64,000 nt of DNA from positions 21,552 to 85,551 of the forward strand of contig CAJYVI010000021.1 of NCBI GenBank assembly GCA_913778145.1, read 5' to 3'. Under the pieces are notes generated by a model, which saw nothing but the letters and a program-made list of their open reading frames with translations, made no database searches and was not told where the DNA came from. The stretch comes from an uncultured Pseudocitrobacter sp. Its GTDB lineage: Bacteria > Pseudomonadota > Gammaproteobacteria > Enterobacterales > Enterobacteriaceae. Numbering within the stretch: the stretch's first letter is position 1; each line of letters opens with the position of its first letter. Both the position numbers and the translations under genes were made by a program. Positions 29,414 to 38,461 of this stretch are shown one piece after another.

Positions 29414-31843
29414 TCACGAATACTTTTTCGTCCGCCGCGTCGGCGCGGTGTTCGCCGGGTCGTCCGGCCAGACGTGTTTCGGATAGCGCCCTTTCATCTC
29501 TTTTTGCACCTCCCGATACGCGCCCTGCCAGAACGCGCTTAAATCGCGCGTAATCTGCAATGGGCGCTGCGCCGGGGAGAGCAACTCCAGCACCAGCGGC
29601 ACCCGCCCCTGGGCGATGGTCGGCGTGCTCGCTTCGCCAAACATCTCCTGCATTCGCACCGCCAGCGCAGGCGGGTTTTCATCATCGTAGCGAATAGCAA
29701 TCCGGCTTCCGGTGGGCACAGTGTAATGAGTTGGTAGCTCACTATCCAGACGTTGTCGTAATGTCCAGGGCAGCCAACCGTATAATGCCTCCCTGATATT
29801 GACATTTTTCAGCGCACGTAACGATTTTACGCCTCCCATATGTGGCAGCAGCCAGGCTTCCAGTTCCGCCAGCAGCGAGGTCTCATCAACCGCAGGCCAG
29901 GCTTCGTCCGGTAGCCAGCGCGCGGCGCATTGCAGACGCAAGCGTAGCTGCTCGGCGTCTTCTGTCCAGTTCAGGACGTTTAAACCTTTATCGCGAATGC
30001 CGTTGAGCATCGCCTGATGCAACTCATCTTCCGACGGTTTTGCCAGCGGCTGGACTTTTACCGTCAGTTGCCCAATGCGGCTACGGCGCAGAGCTTTCAG
30101 CGTGCCCTGCGCCTCGTCCCATTCAATGGTGTCGGACTGCTCAAGCAGCTGCGGGCACTGCGCCGCCAGTGCGTCAATATCCAGTGCATAGGCCTGTAAA
30201 ATACGCGCATCGGGCGACGCATTGCCCTGTAACAGCAGTGGCGCAATCAGCCATTCATGGCGGCTTAACGCATCGTCAGCATCCAGCATTGCGCCCATAC
30301 CGTTCGCCAGTTGATAGCGCCCGTCCAGCCCGCGTCGGCGGGCGATGCGGTCGGGAAAGCCTTGTGCCAGGAGTGCGGGAATGGCGTCGCTATCCGGTTT
30401 TCCGCCGCGCCGATTCACCCGTTTGAGCAACTGCTGGCTTCGCTGTTGCCAGTTCGACTGACTGCGTGAAAACGCATGACTGAGATCGCTACCCGCACCG
30501 CGCGGCGGTTCTTCGAGAATCGCCGCCAGCCGGGCCGCCGTGGCGGCCTCATCGTCACTTTTCGCGGCAATCAGCATCGCTGCCAGACGCGGGTCGTTAC
30601 CCAGCGCCGCCATTTTCTGCCCCTGTGCCGTCAGACGTTCACCTTCCAGCGCCTGAAGCTGCGTGAGTAAGCGACGTGCGGCAGCCAGATTGGCCGCGGG
30701 GGGCATATCTAGCCAGTTCAGTTGCTGCGGGTCATAGCAGCCCCATTGCAGCAGCTCCAGCTGTAGCGACGAAAGGTCGCTTTGCAGAATTTCCGCATCG
30801 CTTTGCGCTGCCGCGCGTTCCGCCTGCTCTTTACCCAACAGATGTAAACAGATACCCGGCTCCAGTCGCCCTGCGCGGCCTGCACGCTGGGTCATCGATG
30901 CCTGACTGATGCGTTGGGTTAACAATCGGGTCAAGCCCGTGCGCACGTCAAAGCGCGCCACGCGCTCCTGCGCAGTATCGACCACCAGGCGAATGCCTTC
31001 GATGGTCAGACTGGTTTCGGCAATGTTGGTGGCCAGCACGACTTTACGCTTGCCGACCGGCGCGGGAAGAATGGCCTGACGCTGTTCAGCGAGTGACAGC
31101 GCACCGTACAGCGGGCAAAGCAGCACGTCAGACGCCACGCGCGAAGCCAGATACTCCTGCACGCGCTGGATTTCGCCCACGCCGGGCAAAAACAGCAGCA
31201 GCGAACCAGGCTCCGTGCGCAACAGTTCCGCCGTGGCAATAGCCACCGCCTCATCAAAACGTTGATGTGCTGGCAGCGCCTGGTAACGTCGCTCCACCGG
31301 GAAGGCACGTCCTTCGGAGGTGATGACCGGCGCATCCGGCAGCAAGCATTGCAGCTTATCGTTATCCAGCGTGGCGGACATAATCAGCAGTTTCAGGTCG
31401 TCGCGTAGCCCCTGCTGAACGTCCAGCAATAGAGCTAGCGCGAGGTCCGCCTGTAAACTGCGCTCATGGAATTCATCGAGGATCACCAGCCCGACATCCG
31501 TCAGTTCGGGATCGTGCTGGACCATGCGCGTCAGAATGCCCTCAGTCACCACCTCAAGGCGCGTGTTCGGCCCCACGCAGGTTTCCGCACGCATCCGGTA
31601 ACCGACGGTTTCGCCGGGCTTTTCATCCAGCAGTTCTGCCAGTCGTTGGGCGACATTACGCGCCGCCAGCCTGCGCGGCTCGAGCAGAATAATCCGCCCG
31701 CCAATATTACCCTCGCGCAAAATTTGCAGCGGCAGCCACGTCGATTTCCCCGCCCCCGTCGGCGCGTTAAGCAGTACCGCAGGCGCGTTCGCCAGTGCGG
31801 AAAGAAGATCGGGAAGAACAGCGGCGACCGGCAACAGCGACAC
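29414..31843 (-). CDS. hrpB: ATP-dependent RNA helicase-like protein HrpB
   Basis: 809 aa, the E. coli length. DEAH-box helicase of unproven cellular role. Walker A is TGAGKST at about residues 29-35, the DEAH-type box reads DEFH (LDEFHERS), motif III is SAT, and the C-terminal helicase part has QRAGRAGR, followed by the HrpB-specific C-terminal domain ending RRTKKYS. I use the GTG at 31843, giving MSLLPVAAVLP with GGAG just upstream, instead of an ATG 17 codons earlier that would overlap the thpR promoter region. It is divergent from thpR. Confidence 0.95.
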   Translation of the reverse strand: MSLLPVAAVLPDLLSALANAPAVLLNAPTGAGKSTWLPLQILREGNIGGRIILLEPRRLAARNVAQRLAELLDEKPGETVGYRMRAETCVGPNTRLEVVTEGILTRMVQHDPELTDVGLVILDEFHERSLQADLALALLLDVQQGLRDDLKLLIMSATLDNDKLQCLLPDAPVITSEGRAFPVERRYQALPAHQRFDEAVAIATAELLRTEPGSLLLFLPGVGEIQRVQEYLASRVASDVLLCPLYGALSLAEQRQAILPAPVGKRKVVLATNIAETSLTIEGIRLVVDTAQERVARFDVRTGLTRLLTQRISQASMTQRAGRAGRLEPGICLHLLGKEQAERAAAQSDAEILQSDLSSLQLELLQWGCYDPQQLNWLDMPPAANLAAARRLLTQLQALEGERLTAQGQKMAALGNDPRLAAMLIAAKSDDEAATAARLAAILEEPPRGAGSDLSHAFSRSQSNWQQRSQQLLKRVNRRGGKPDSDAIPALLAQGFPDRIARRRGLDGRYQLANGMGAMLDADDALSRHEWLIAPLLLQGNASPDARILQAYALDIDALAAQCPQLLEQSDTIEWDEAQGTLKALRRSRIGQLTVKVQPLAKPSEDELHQAMLNGIRDKGLNVLNWTEDAEQLRLRLQCAARWLPDEAWPAVDETSLLAELEAWLLPHMGGVKSLRALKNVNIREALYGWLPWTLRQRLDSELPTHYTVPTGSRIAIRYDDENPPALAVRMQEMFGEASTPTIAQGRVPLVLELLSPAQRPLQITRDLSAFWQGAYREVQKEMKGRYPKHVWPDDPANTAPTRRTKKYS

Positions 31844-31916
31844 GTTTGGCTCCAAAGGGTTAACATTGCAAGGCGGACATTGTAGCATCGCCACAATTCA
31901 TTACCGAGTACCCACT

Positions 31917-32447
31917 ATGTCTGAGTCGAAAAGAGTCTTTTTCGCTATTGAGATCCCGACCAAAATCCAGCGCCAGATTGTGCGCTGGCGAGCGGATCAC
32001 TTCCCTGATGATGCGGGAAGGCCGGTTGCGGCAGCGAATATGCACATTACTCTGGCGTTTTTGGGTGAAATTAGCGCCGAAAAGCAGGCAGCGCTGGCGG
32101 CAATGGCGGGCCGTATCCGCCAGCCTGGCTTTACGCTGCATCTCGACGACGCCGGGCAATGGCTGCGCTCGCGCGTGGTGTGGCTGGGCACGCGTCAACC
32201 GCCGCGCGGGTTATTGCAGCTGGCTAATCTGCTAAGAGCTCAGGCGGCACGCAGCGGTTGTTATCAAAGCCCGCAGCCGTTTCACCCGCATTTAACGCTG
32301 TTGCGCAATACGGCGCATGCGGTGCCAATTCCGGCACCGGGCTTTTGCTGGGAAATCCCGGTAAGCGAGTTTGTGCTCTACGAATCACACTTTGTAAACG
32401 GGCGAACGCGCTACACACCACTTCAACGCTGGACACTTTCAGAATAA
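31917..32447 (+). CDS. thpR: RNA 2',3'-cyclic 3'-phosphodiesterase (2'-5' RNA ligase family)
   Basis: 176 aa; formerly ligT. 2H phosphoesterase that hydrolyses 2',3'-cyclic phosphate RNA ends and can reversibly form 2'-5' linkages in vitro. The two HxTx motifs that define the family are HITL (43-46) and HLTL (125-128). The start at 31917 gives [14 protein letters not shown], the family's normal N-terminus; the longer frame to 31866 is not supported. sfsA follows 13 bp after the stop, so thpR-sfsA are probably cotranscribed. Confidence 0.96.
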   Translation: MSESKRVFFAIEIPTKIQRQIVRWRADHFPDDAGRPVAAANMHITLAFLGEISAEKQAALAAMAGRIRQPGFTLHLDDAGQWLRSRVVWLGTRQPPRGLLQLANLLRAQAARSGCYQSPQPFHPHLTLLRNTAHAVPIPAPGFCWEIPVSEFVLYESHFVNGRTRYTPLQRWTLSE

Positions 32448-32460
32448 TCAAGGATGCCTC

Positions 32461-33174
32461 ATGCACTTTACGCCTGCACTCCAGCACGCCACGCTCATTC
32501 AACGCTACAAGCGCTTTCTTGCCGACGTGGTGACGCCTGAGGGCGAAACCCTCACCCTTCATTGCCCAAATACTGGCGCAATGACCGGCTGCGCCACGCC
32601 TGGTGATACGGTTTGGTATTCCACTTCAGAAAATACTAAACGCAAATATCCGCATACCTGGGAAATTACGCAAACGCAAAACGGCGCGTTCATTTGTGTG
32701 AACACACAGCGTGCGAACCAACTCGCCAAAGAGGCGATATTGTCTGGAACAATTCCGCAACTCCTCGGCTATAATTCACTGAAAAGTGAAGTGAAATATG
32801 GTGAAGAGGGCAGCAGAATTGACCTTATGTTACAGGCAGATGATCGCCCCCGGTGCTATATTGAAGTGAAATCGGTCACTCTGGCGGAAAAGGAGTACGG
32901 CTACTTCCCGGATGCAGTCACACTGCGCGGGCAGAAGCATTTACGCGAGCTGATGGGCGTGGTCGCAGCGGGCGATCGGGCGGTGTTATTGTTCACTGTT
33001 TTACACTCAGCCATTGAATATTTCGCACCTGCACACCATATTGATGCTCAATACGCACAATTATTAGCGGAAGCACATAAACGGGGGGTAGAGATTCTGG
33101 CTTATAAAGCGGAACTTTCTGCCGATAACATCACTCTGAGATCACCGTTGCCCGTCACGTTACCACGGGTGTGA
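32461..33174 (+). CDS. sfsA: sugar fermentation stimulation protein A
   Basis: 237 aa, slightly longer than E. coli SfsA (234). The E. coli protein raised maltose fermentation when overproduced and binds DNA nonspecifically. The fold has an N-terminal OB-like part and a PD-(D/E)XK nuclease-like part (IDLMLQ ... [10 protein letters not shown], about residues 120-145), so a nuclease role is possible but unproven. The start is an ATG with AAGGATG upstream. It precedes dksA, as in E. coli. Confidence 0.94.
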   Translation: MHFTPALQHATLIQRYKRFLADVVTPEGETLTLHCPNTGAMTGCATPGDTVWYSTSENTKRKYPHTWEITQTQNGAFICVNTQRANQLAKEAILSGTIPQLLGYNSLKSEVKYGEEGSRIDLMLQADDRPRCYIEVKSVTLAEKEYGYFPDAVTLRGQKHLRELMGVVAAGDRAVLLFTVLHSAIEYFAPAHHIDAQYAQLLAEAHKRGVEILAYKAELSADNITLRSPLPVTLPRV

Positions 33175-33339
33175 TCTGGATATTAAGTGTTCGGGCTGCG
33201 TCGCAAATACGCTTTTCCTCACAGCATTGTCAAGTGTTACGTTTAGATAATTGCCATACGGAATCGCATCTGCTATTTATAGCGGCCTGATTTTTCCCCC
33301 GAACACGGGGATCGATAGTGCGTGTTAAGGAGAAGCAAC

Positions 33340-33795
33340 ATGCAAGAAGGGCAAAACCGTAAAACATCGTCCCTGAGTATTCTCGCCATCGCTGGGGTGG
33401 AGCCGTACCAGGAGAAGCCGGGCGAAGAGTATATGAACGAAGCCCAGCTGGCGCACTTCCGTCGTATTCTGGAAGCATGGCGTAATCAACTTCGGGATGA
33501 AGTCGATCGCACCGTTACACACATGCAGGATGAAGCAGCGAACTTCCCGGATCCGGTTGACCGTGCAGCCCAGGAAGAAGAGTTCAGCCTCGAACTGCGT
33601 AACCGCGATCGCGAGCGTAAGCTGATCAAAAAGATCGAGAAAACGCTGAAAAAAGTAGAAGACGAAGATTTCGGCTTCTGCGAATCGTGCGGTGTCGAAA
33701 TTGGCATTCGCCGTCTGGAAGCGCGTCCGACTGCCGATCTGTGCATTGACTGCAAGACGCTGGCGGAAATCCGCGAAAAACAGATGGCTGGCTAA
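33340..33795 (+). CDS. dksA: RNA polymerase-binding transcription factor DksA
   Basis: 151 aa, essentially identical to E. coli DksA. Binds in the RNA polymerase secondary channel and strengthens ppGpp action on rRNA and amino acid promoters. The long coiled coil (about residues 33-109) carries the acidic tip FPDPVD with two Asp; the zinc finger uses C114, C117, C135 and C138. The start at 33340 follows AAGGAG; an in-frame ATG six codons upstream is rejected. Its own upstream region suggests transcription separate from sfsA. Confidence 0.99.
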   Translation: MQEGQNRKTSSLSILAIAGVEPYQEKPGEEYMNEAQLAHFRRILEAWRNQLRDEVDRTVTHMQDEAANFPDPVDRAAQEEEFSLELRNRDRERKLIKKIEKTLKKVEDEDFGFCESCGVEIGIRRLEARPTADLCIDCKTLAEIREKQMAG

Positions 33796-33822
33796 TCAAA
33801 CGCCAATGAGCATCACTATTTT

Positions 33823-33854
33823 CAAGGCGGGAGCGATTCCCGCCTTGCCGTTTC
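33823..33854 (+). terminator. terminator or attenuator between dksA and gluQ
   Basis: CAAGGCGGG (33823-33831) pairs with CCCGCCTTG (33839-33847), followed by CCGTTTCT. The weak T-run suggests partial readthrough into gluQ. Confidence 0.75.
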
Positions 33855-33870
33855 TATAATCAGTAAAAGC

Positions 33871-34761
33871 ATGTCATCACAACCTTACATCGGGCGTTTT
33901 GCCCCCTCCCCATCCGGTGAGCTGCATTTTGGTTCGCTGATTGCCGCGCTTGGCAGCTATCTCCAGGCACGCGCGCAGCATGGCCGCTGGCTGGTCCGCA
34001 TTGAAGATATCGATCCCCCTCGTGAAGTTCCCGGTGCCGCAACCACGATTTTGCGCCAGCTGGAACATTATGGGCTGGAGTGGGATGGCGATGTACTTTG
34101 GCAATCACAGCGCCATGAAGCTTATCGCGAGGCGCTGGCCTGGCTGCATCAGCAAGGGCTCAGCTATTACTGCACCTGCACTCGCGCACGCATTCAGAGT
34201 ATTGGCGGCATGTATGACGGGCACTGTCGGGATTTAGCCCTTGGCGCAGAAAACGCCGCGCTACGAATTCGTCAGAATGAGCCTGTGCTGGCATTCCACG
34301 ATAACCTGCGCGGTAAAATTATCGCCGACCCGCGTCTGGCGACGGAAGATTTTATTATTCATCGCCGTGATGGCCTGTTTGCCTATAACCTCGCCGTTGT
34401 GGTCGACGATCATTTTCAGGGCGTCACAGAGATTGTGCGCGGCGCAGATTTAATCGAGCCGACGGTGCGCCAGCTATCTCTTTATCGGCATTTTGCCTGG
34501 CCGGAACCTGAATATATTCATCTGCCGCTGGCGCTGAATGCAGAAGGCGCTAAACTTTCCAAGCAAAATCATGCGCCTGCCTTACCACATGGCGATCCTC
34601 GCCCAACATTAATCCAGGCGCTACGCTTTTTAGGGCAGAACACCGCAGCGCAATGGCAGGACGTTACGCTTGCCGAATTGCTGAAAAATGCTGTAGATAA
34701 CTGGACGCTTGACACCGTGCCGGAAAGGGCGATTGTAAATCCACCATTCTCAAATGCATGA
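33871..34761 (+). CDS. gluQ: glutamyl-Q tRNA(Asp) synthetase
   Basis: 296 aa. A paralogue of the GluRS catalytic core without the anticodon-binding domain; it activates glutamate and attaches it to queuosine-34 of tRNA(Asp). The class I signatures appear as HFGS (HIGH-like, about residues 19-22) and KLSKQ (KMSKS-like, about 230). A zinc-binding CTC pair lies in YYCTCTRAR. Downstream of dksA as in many gammaproteobacteria, it may be read through the intervening hairpin. Confidence 0.96.
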   Translation: MSSQPYIGRFAPSPSGELHFGSLIAALGSYLQARAQHGRWLVRIEDIDPPREVPGAATTILRQLEHYGLEWDGDVLWQSQRHEAYREALAWLHQQGLSYYCTCTRARIQSIGGMYDGHCRDLALGAENAALRIRQNEPVLAFHDNLRGKIIADPRLATEDFIIHRRDGLFAYNLAVVVDDHFQGVTEIVRGADLIEPTVRQLSLYRHFAWPEPEYIHLPLALNAEGAKLSKQNHAPALPHGDPRPTLIQALRFLGQNTAAQWQDVTLAELLKNAVDNWTLDTVPERAIVNPPFSNA

Positions 34762-34822
34762 TGCTGAGCTATGATTAGCCGCTATTTTTTAGTCCATAAG
34801 ACTGACACTACCGAGGTGTACC

Positions 34823-36223
34823 ATTTTTACCCGAGTCGCTAATTTTTGCCGCAAGGTGCTAAGCCGTGAGGAAAGCGAGGCTGCTAATGCCGTCGCCCGT
34901 CCTCAAATGACGGTCATTCCGCGCGAGCAGCACGCTATTTCCCGCAAAGATATCAGCGAAAACGCCCTTAAGGTTCTCTATCGCCTGAACAAGGCGGGTT
35001 ATGAAGCCTACCTGGTTGGTGGCGGCGTTCGCGACCTGCTGCTGGGCAAAAAACCGAAAGATTTTGACGTCACTACCAGCGCGACGCCGGAACAAGTGCG
35101 TAAACTGTTCCGCAACTGCCGTCTGGTCGGTCGTCGCTTCCGTCTGGCCCACGTGATGTTTGGCCCGGAAATCATTGAAGTCGCCACCTTCCGCGGGCAC
35201 CACGAAGATGCGCAATCTGACCGTACCACCTCTCAGCGTGGGCAAAACGGCATGCTGCTGCGCGATAACATCTTCGGTTCCATCGAAGAAGATGCCCAGC
35301 GCCGCGACTTCACCATTAACAGCCTTTATTACAGCGTGGCCGATTTCACCGTGCGTGATTACGTCGGCGGTATGCAGGACCTGGAAGAAGGCGTGATTCG
35401 CCTGATTGGCGATCCGGAAACGCGTTATCGCGAAGATCCGGTGCGCATGCTGCGCGCCGTGCGTTTCGCTGCCAAGCTGAGCATGCGCATTAGCGAAGAG
35501 ACCGCCGAGCCGATCCCGCGCCTGGCAACGCTGATTAACGATGTGCCGCCAGCGCGTCTGTTTGAAGAATCGCTGAAACTGCTGCAGGCAGGGTACGGCT
35601 ACGACACCTATAAGTTGCTGCGCGAATACAATCTTTTCCAGCCGCTGTTCCCGACCATTACTCGTTACTTCACTGAAGAAGGCGACAGTGCGATGGAACG
35701 GATCATCAGCCAGGTCTTTAAAAATACCGATAACCGCATTCGTAACGATATGCGCGTGAACCCGGCATTCCTGTTTGCGGCGATGTTCTGGTATCCGCTG
35801 CTGGAGATGGCGCAGAAAATCACCCAGGAAAGCGGTCTGACCTATCACGATGCGTTCGCACTGGCGATGAACGATGTGCTGGATGAAGCCTGCCGATCGC
35901 TTGCCATTCCAAAACGCATTACCTCGCTGGTTCGCGATATCTGGCAGCTACAGCTGCGTATGTCTCGCCGTCAGGGCAAACGTGCGTGGAAGTTAATGGA
36001 GCATCCAAAATTCCGTGCCGCCTACGACTTGCTGGCGCTGCGTGCCGAAGCGGAACGCAACACGGAGCTGCAACGCCTGACTCAATGGTGGGGCGAATTC
36101 CAGGTGGCCGCGCCGCCGGCGCAGAAAGATATGCTCACCAATCTGGACGACGAGCCGGATACCCGCCGTCGCCACCGTCGCCCGCGCCGACGCGCCCCGC
36201 GTCGCGAGAGCAACAACGCATGA
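34823..36223 (+). CDS. pcnB: poly(A) polymerase I, probable AUU start
   Basis: 466 aa from an ATT at 34823. PAP I adds 3' poly(A) tails that speed RNA decay and controls ColE1 plasmid copy number via RNA I. The nucleotidyltransferase core has [10 protein letters not shown] at residues 66-75 and the catalytic pair D80 and D82 in KDFDV; the tail is very basic ([14 protein letters not shown]). E. coli pcnB is known to initiate at AUU with [17 protein letters not shown]; the same frame exists here (ATT TTT ACC CGA GTC), preceded by CCGAGGTG. A GTG at 34856 is the alternative. The stop overlaps the folK ATG. Confidence 0.95.
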   Translation: MFTRVANFCRKVLSREESEAANAVARPQMTVIPREQHAISRKDISENALKVLYRLNKAGYEAYLVGGGVRDLLLGKKPKDFDVTTSATPEQVRKLFRNCRLVGRRFRLAHVMFGPEIIEVATFRGHHEDAQSDRTTSQRGQNGMLLRDNIFGSIEEDAQRRDFTINSLYYSVADFTVRDYVGGMQDLEEGVIRLIGDPETRYREDPVRMLRAVRFAAKLSMRISEETAEPIPRLATLINDVPPARLFEESLKLLQAGYGYDTYKLLREYNLFQPLFPTITRYFTEEGDSAMERIISQVFKNTDNRIRNDMRVNPAFLFAAMFWYPLLEMAQKITQESGLTYHDAFALAMNDVLDEACRSLAIPKRITSLVRDIWQLQLRMSRRQGKRAWKLMEHPKFRAAYDLLALRAEAERNTELQRLTQWWGEFQVAAPPAQKDMLTNLDDEPDTRRRHRRPRRRAPRRESNNA

Positions 36224-36720
36224 CGATTGCGTACATCGCCATCGGCAGCAATCTTGCTTCCCCGCTGGAGCAGGTCAATGCGGCAATTCAGGCGCTGGGT
36301 GAAATCCCACAAAGCCGAATTGTCGCACTCTCCTCTTTTTACCGCACCCCGCCGCTGGGGCCGCAGGATCAGCCAGACTACCTCAACGCCGCCGTGGCGC
36401 TGGAAACAACGCTCGCCCCTGAGGCATTGCTCGACCATACCCAACGCATTGAACTGCAGCAGGGCCGCGTACGTAAAGCGGAGCGCTGGGGGCCACGTAC
36501 GCTGGACCTCGATATCATGCTGTTTGGCGATGCGGTGATTAACACCGAGCGTTTGACGGTGCCGCATTACGATATGAAAAACCGTGGGTTTATGCTGTGG
36601 CCGCTGTTTGAGATTGCGCCGGAGCTGGTTTTTCCGAATGGGGAGACGTTGCGCGAAAGGCTGACCACATTAGAAGCGTCGAAACCACCCGTTTGGAGAG
36701 ACACGTGGGTGAATGAATAG
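36220..36720 (+). CDS. folK: 6-hydroxymethyl-7,8-dihydropterin pyrophosphokinase
   Basis: 166 aa; E. coli FolK has 159, and the last dozen residues here differ. Transfers pyrophosphate from ATP to 6-hydroxymethyl-7,8-dihydropterin in folate synthesis. The family signature [17 protein letters not shown] (42-58) and [13 protein letters not shown] with D96 and D98 as magnesium ligands are intact. The ATG at 36220 overlaps the pcnB stop (ATGA), so the two are translationally coupled. No terminator is evident after it. Confidence 0.97.
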   Translation: MTIAYIAIGSNLASPLEQVNAAIQALGEIPQSRIVALSSFYRTPPLGPQDQPDYLNAAVALETTLAPEALLDHTQRIELQQGRVRKAERWGPRTLDLDIMLFGDAVINTERLTVPHYDMKNRGFMLWPLFEIAPELVFPNGETLRERLTTLEASKPPVWRDTWVNE

Positions 36721-37025
36721 AGTATTTAAAACCAATCATAAGTACAGCTTGTTGTAGCGTCTAGAGTTATAACAAATCCAACCTTTTCAAACATAATACT
36801 TTCTAAAAAACAAATTAAGATTTAATTAAACCCACCTTCAAACATACAATAATTTTATATTAATATGTAATGATGTCAGTATAAGAAGAAAACATATCCC
36901 CTATACGCTCTATTATATATATTTTTTGTATTACCCCCCCATTTAATGTCACTACCTCCATCACTTTAATTTCAGTACTATGCGAGCGCTGTGATTTTAA
37001 AATTTTATTGGTAAGGACACATGAA
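36721..37025 (+). promoter_or_regulatory. AT-rich upstream region of the fimbrial operon
   Basis: About 305 bp without a credible gene, very AT-rich (for example TATTATATATATTTTTTG near 36910), in sharp contrast to the flanking folK. This is the kind of DNA that H-NS silences. It must hold the fimbrial promoter, but I cannot pick a single -10/-35 pair with confidence. No inverted repeats or recombinase genes suggesting a phase-variation switch are visible. Confidence 0.6.
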
Positions 37026-37610
37026 ATGAAAAAAGCATTAATCGCCGCGGCAATGGTTGTTGCCTCCGGTTCTGCAATGGCTGCTGATGGAGGTAATCTT
37101 GACTTCAACGGGCTGGTGCAATCTGCAACCTGTAAAACCAGTGTTGTTGTTGGTGGTACGCAAACCGTGAGTTCTGACGGTATCATCACGCTGGCTACGG
37201 CAACAGTTCCAGACATTTCCAGTACGGTGAATGCCACCAGCCCTGGCGCTTTACCCAAAGAGTTCCGTATCGGCGTGAATTGCAGCGGTTCCGAAACAAA
37301 GGCTCATTTAACAATGGGCTCGGTCAATTACGCCAATGCTAATGGTACCCTGGATAACAACATGAACATCACCGTGAACGGCCTTGCAGCGGCTCAGGGG
37401 GTTAATATTGCTGTTCATGAAGTGAAAACCGGTGGCGCTGTTACTCAGGTTAAAATGGGCGATGCCAGCGATATCCACGATCTCCTCTTAGACGCCAACG
37501 GTGATGGCGAATATGTGTTTGATGCGTCTTATGTGAAAGCGAGCGACTCCGCAACTGTCACTGTTGGTCATGTCACAACAAATGGTCTCTACACCATTGT
37601 TTATGAATGA
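37026..37610 (+). CDS. major fimbrial subunit (YadN-like)
   Basis: 194 aa. Signal peptide 1-19 (MKKALIAAAM ... SAMA). The mature protein has the pilin disulfide pair C36 and C86, the GGNLDFNGLVQSATC start resembling E. coli YadN, and a C-terminal donor strand pattern ending in a penultimate Tyr (TIVYE). As the first and best-spaced gene of the operon, followed by a hairpin, it is probably the main shaft pilin, exported by Sec and assembled by the downstream chaperone and usher. The start at 37026 follows AAGGA; the ATG at 37021 is out of frame and stops after two codons. Confidence 0.92.
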   Translation: MKKALIAAAMVVASGSAMAADGGNLDFNGLVQSATCKTSVVVGGTQTVSSDGIITLATATVPDISSTVNATSPGALPKEFRIGVNCSGSETKAHLTMGSVNYANANGTLDNNMNITVNGLAAAQGVNIAVHEVKTGGAVTQVKMGDASDIHDLLLDANGDGEYVFDASYVKASDSATVTVGHVTTNGLYTIVYE

Positions 37611-37627
37611 TTGATTGTTTTTGGGTT

Positions 37628-37657
37628 AAAGGCCTACTGTAAGGCAGGCCTTATTTT
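37628..37657 (+). terminator. partial terminator hairpin after the major pilin
   Basis: AAGGCCT (37629-37635) pairs with AGGCCTT (37646-37652), followed by ATTTTCC. Its place between the major pilin and the chaperone suits a structure that favours high pilin mRNA over the distal genes. Confidence 0.6.
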
Positions 37658-37678
37658 CCATCTGTAAAACGGCAAAAA

Positions 37679-38419
37679 ATGCTCATGAACTCCATTATAA
37701 AAAATGTCTTAAGTGCAATAATATTTACATGCCTGCTAATAAGCGTTAATGCATTTGCGGATATTATTATTTCTGGCACTCGAATTATCTATCCCGCTGA
37801 TAAAAAGGAAGTAAACGTTCGGCTGGAAAATAAAGGAAACCACCCTCTTTTGATTCAAAACTGGTTAGATACAGGCGACGACAATGCCGATCCGAGCCAA
37901 ATAAAAGTGCCCTTTACAACGACGCCCCCGGTCTCGCGGGTTGAATCCCGACATGGTCAAACCGTAAAAGTGATGTTCACAGGCACTACTGCCCTACCGA
38001 CAGATAAAGAAAGTGTATTTTGGTTCAACGTACTGGAAGTCCCTCCCAAACCCAAAGCATCGGATAACGCAGATGACACCAAAAACCTGTTACAGCTGGC
38101 ATTCAGAACGAGGATAAAACTTTTTTATCGCCCAAGTGGGCTGACAGGAGAACCTTCCGAGGCGCCGGGAAAACTGAAGTGGATGCTAACAAATTCACAA
38201 CTACAGGTTAATAATCCAACCCCTTACCACGTCTCTTTTAACGATATCTCGCTACAAAGCGGTGGGAAAAGTTTCAAGGTTGATTCCCGAATGGTGGCAC
38301 CCTTCAGCCAGGTGACTTTTGCCATTGAAGGCCTGTCAGGCAACGTCTCATCAGGAAAAATCGTGTTTAAAGCTATCAATGATTATGGTGGCACCATTGA
38401 TGGTTCTGCAACTCTCTAA
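37679..38419 (+). CDS. periplasmic fimbrial chaperone (PapD/FimC family)
   Basis: 246 aa. Signal peptide about 1-27 (ends VNAFA). Two immunoglobulin-like domains; the signature VFWFNVLEVPP lies near residue 113, the cleft Arg in SGTRIIYP and the cleft Lys in RIKLFYRP, the two residues that anchor the pilin C-terminus during donor-strand complementation. It escorts the pilins of this operon to the usher. The start is the ATG at 37679, with a second ATG two codons later. It occupies the place of yadV in the E. coli yad operon. Confidence 0.95.
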   Translation: MLMNSIIKNVLSAIIFTCLLISVNAFADIIISGTRIIYPADKKEVNVRLENKGNHPLLIQNWLDTGDDNADPSQIKVPFTTTPPVSRVESRHGQTVKVMFTGTTALPTDKESVFWFNVLEVPPKPKASDNADDTKNLLQLAFRTRIKLFYRPSGLTGEPSEAPGKLKWMLTNSQLQVNNPTPYHVSFNDISLQSGGKSFKVDSRMVAPFSQVTFAIEGLSGNVSSGKIVFKAINDYGGTIDGSATL

Positions 38420-38461
38420 CGTTGACTCGGGTTCCAGCACCACATTTCCAGGGATGCAACC

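Noticed and set aside
34859..35848. 329-codon minus-strand frame over pcnB
   Set aside because: Antisense shadow of pcnB; PcnB is conserved over the whole stretch.
36721..37025. Possible invertible phase-variation switch ahead of the fimbrial operon
   Set aside because: I looked for paired inverted repeats and nearby tyrosine recombinase genes (fimB or fimE type) and saw neither.
36860..37258. 132-codon minus-strand frame across the fimbrial leader and major pilin start
   Set aside because: Antisense to a clear signal peptide and pilin, and the upstream part is AT-rich noncoding DNA.
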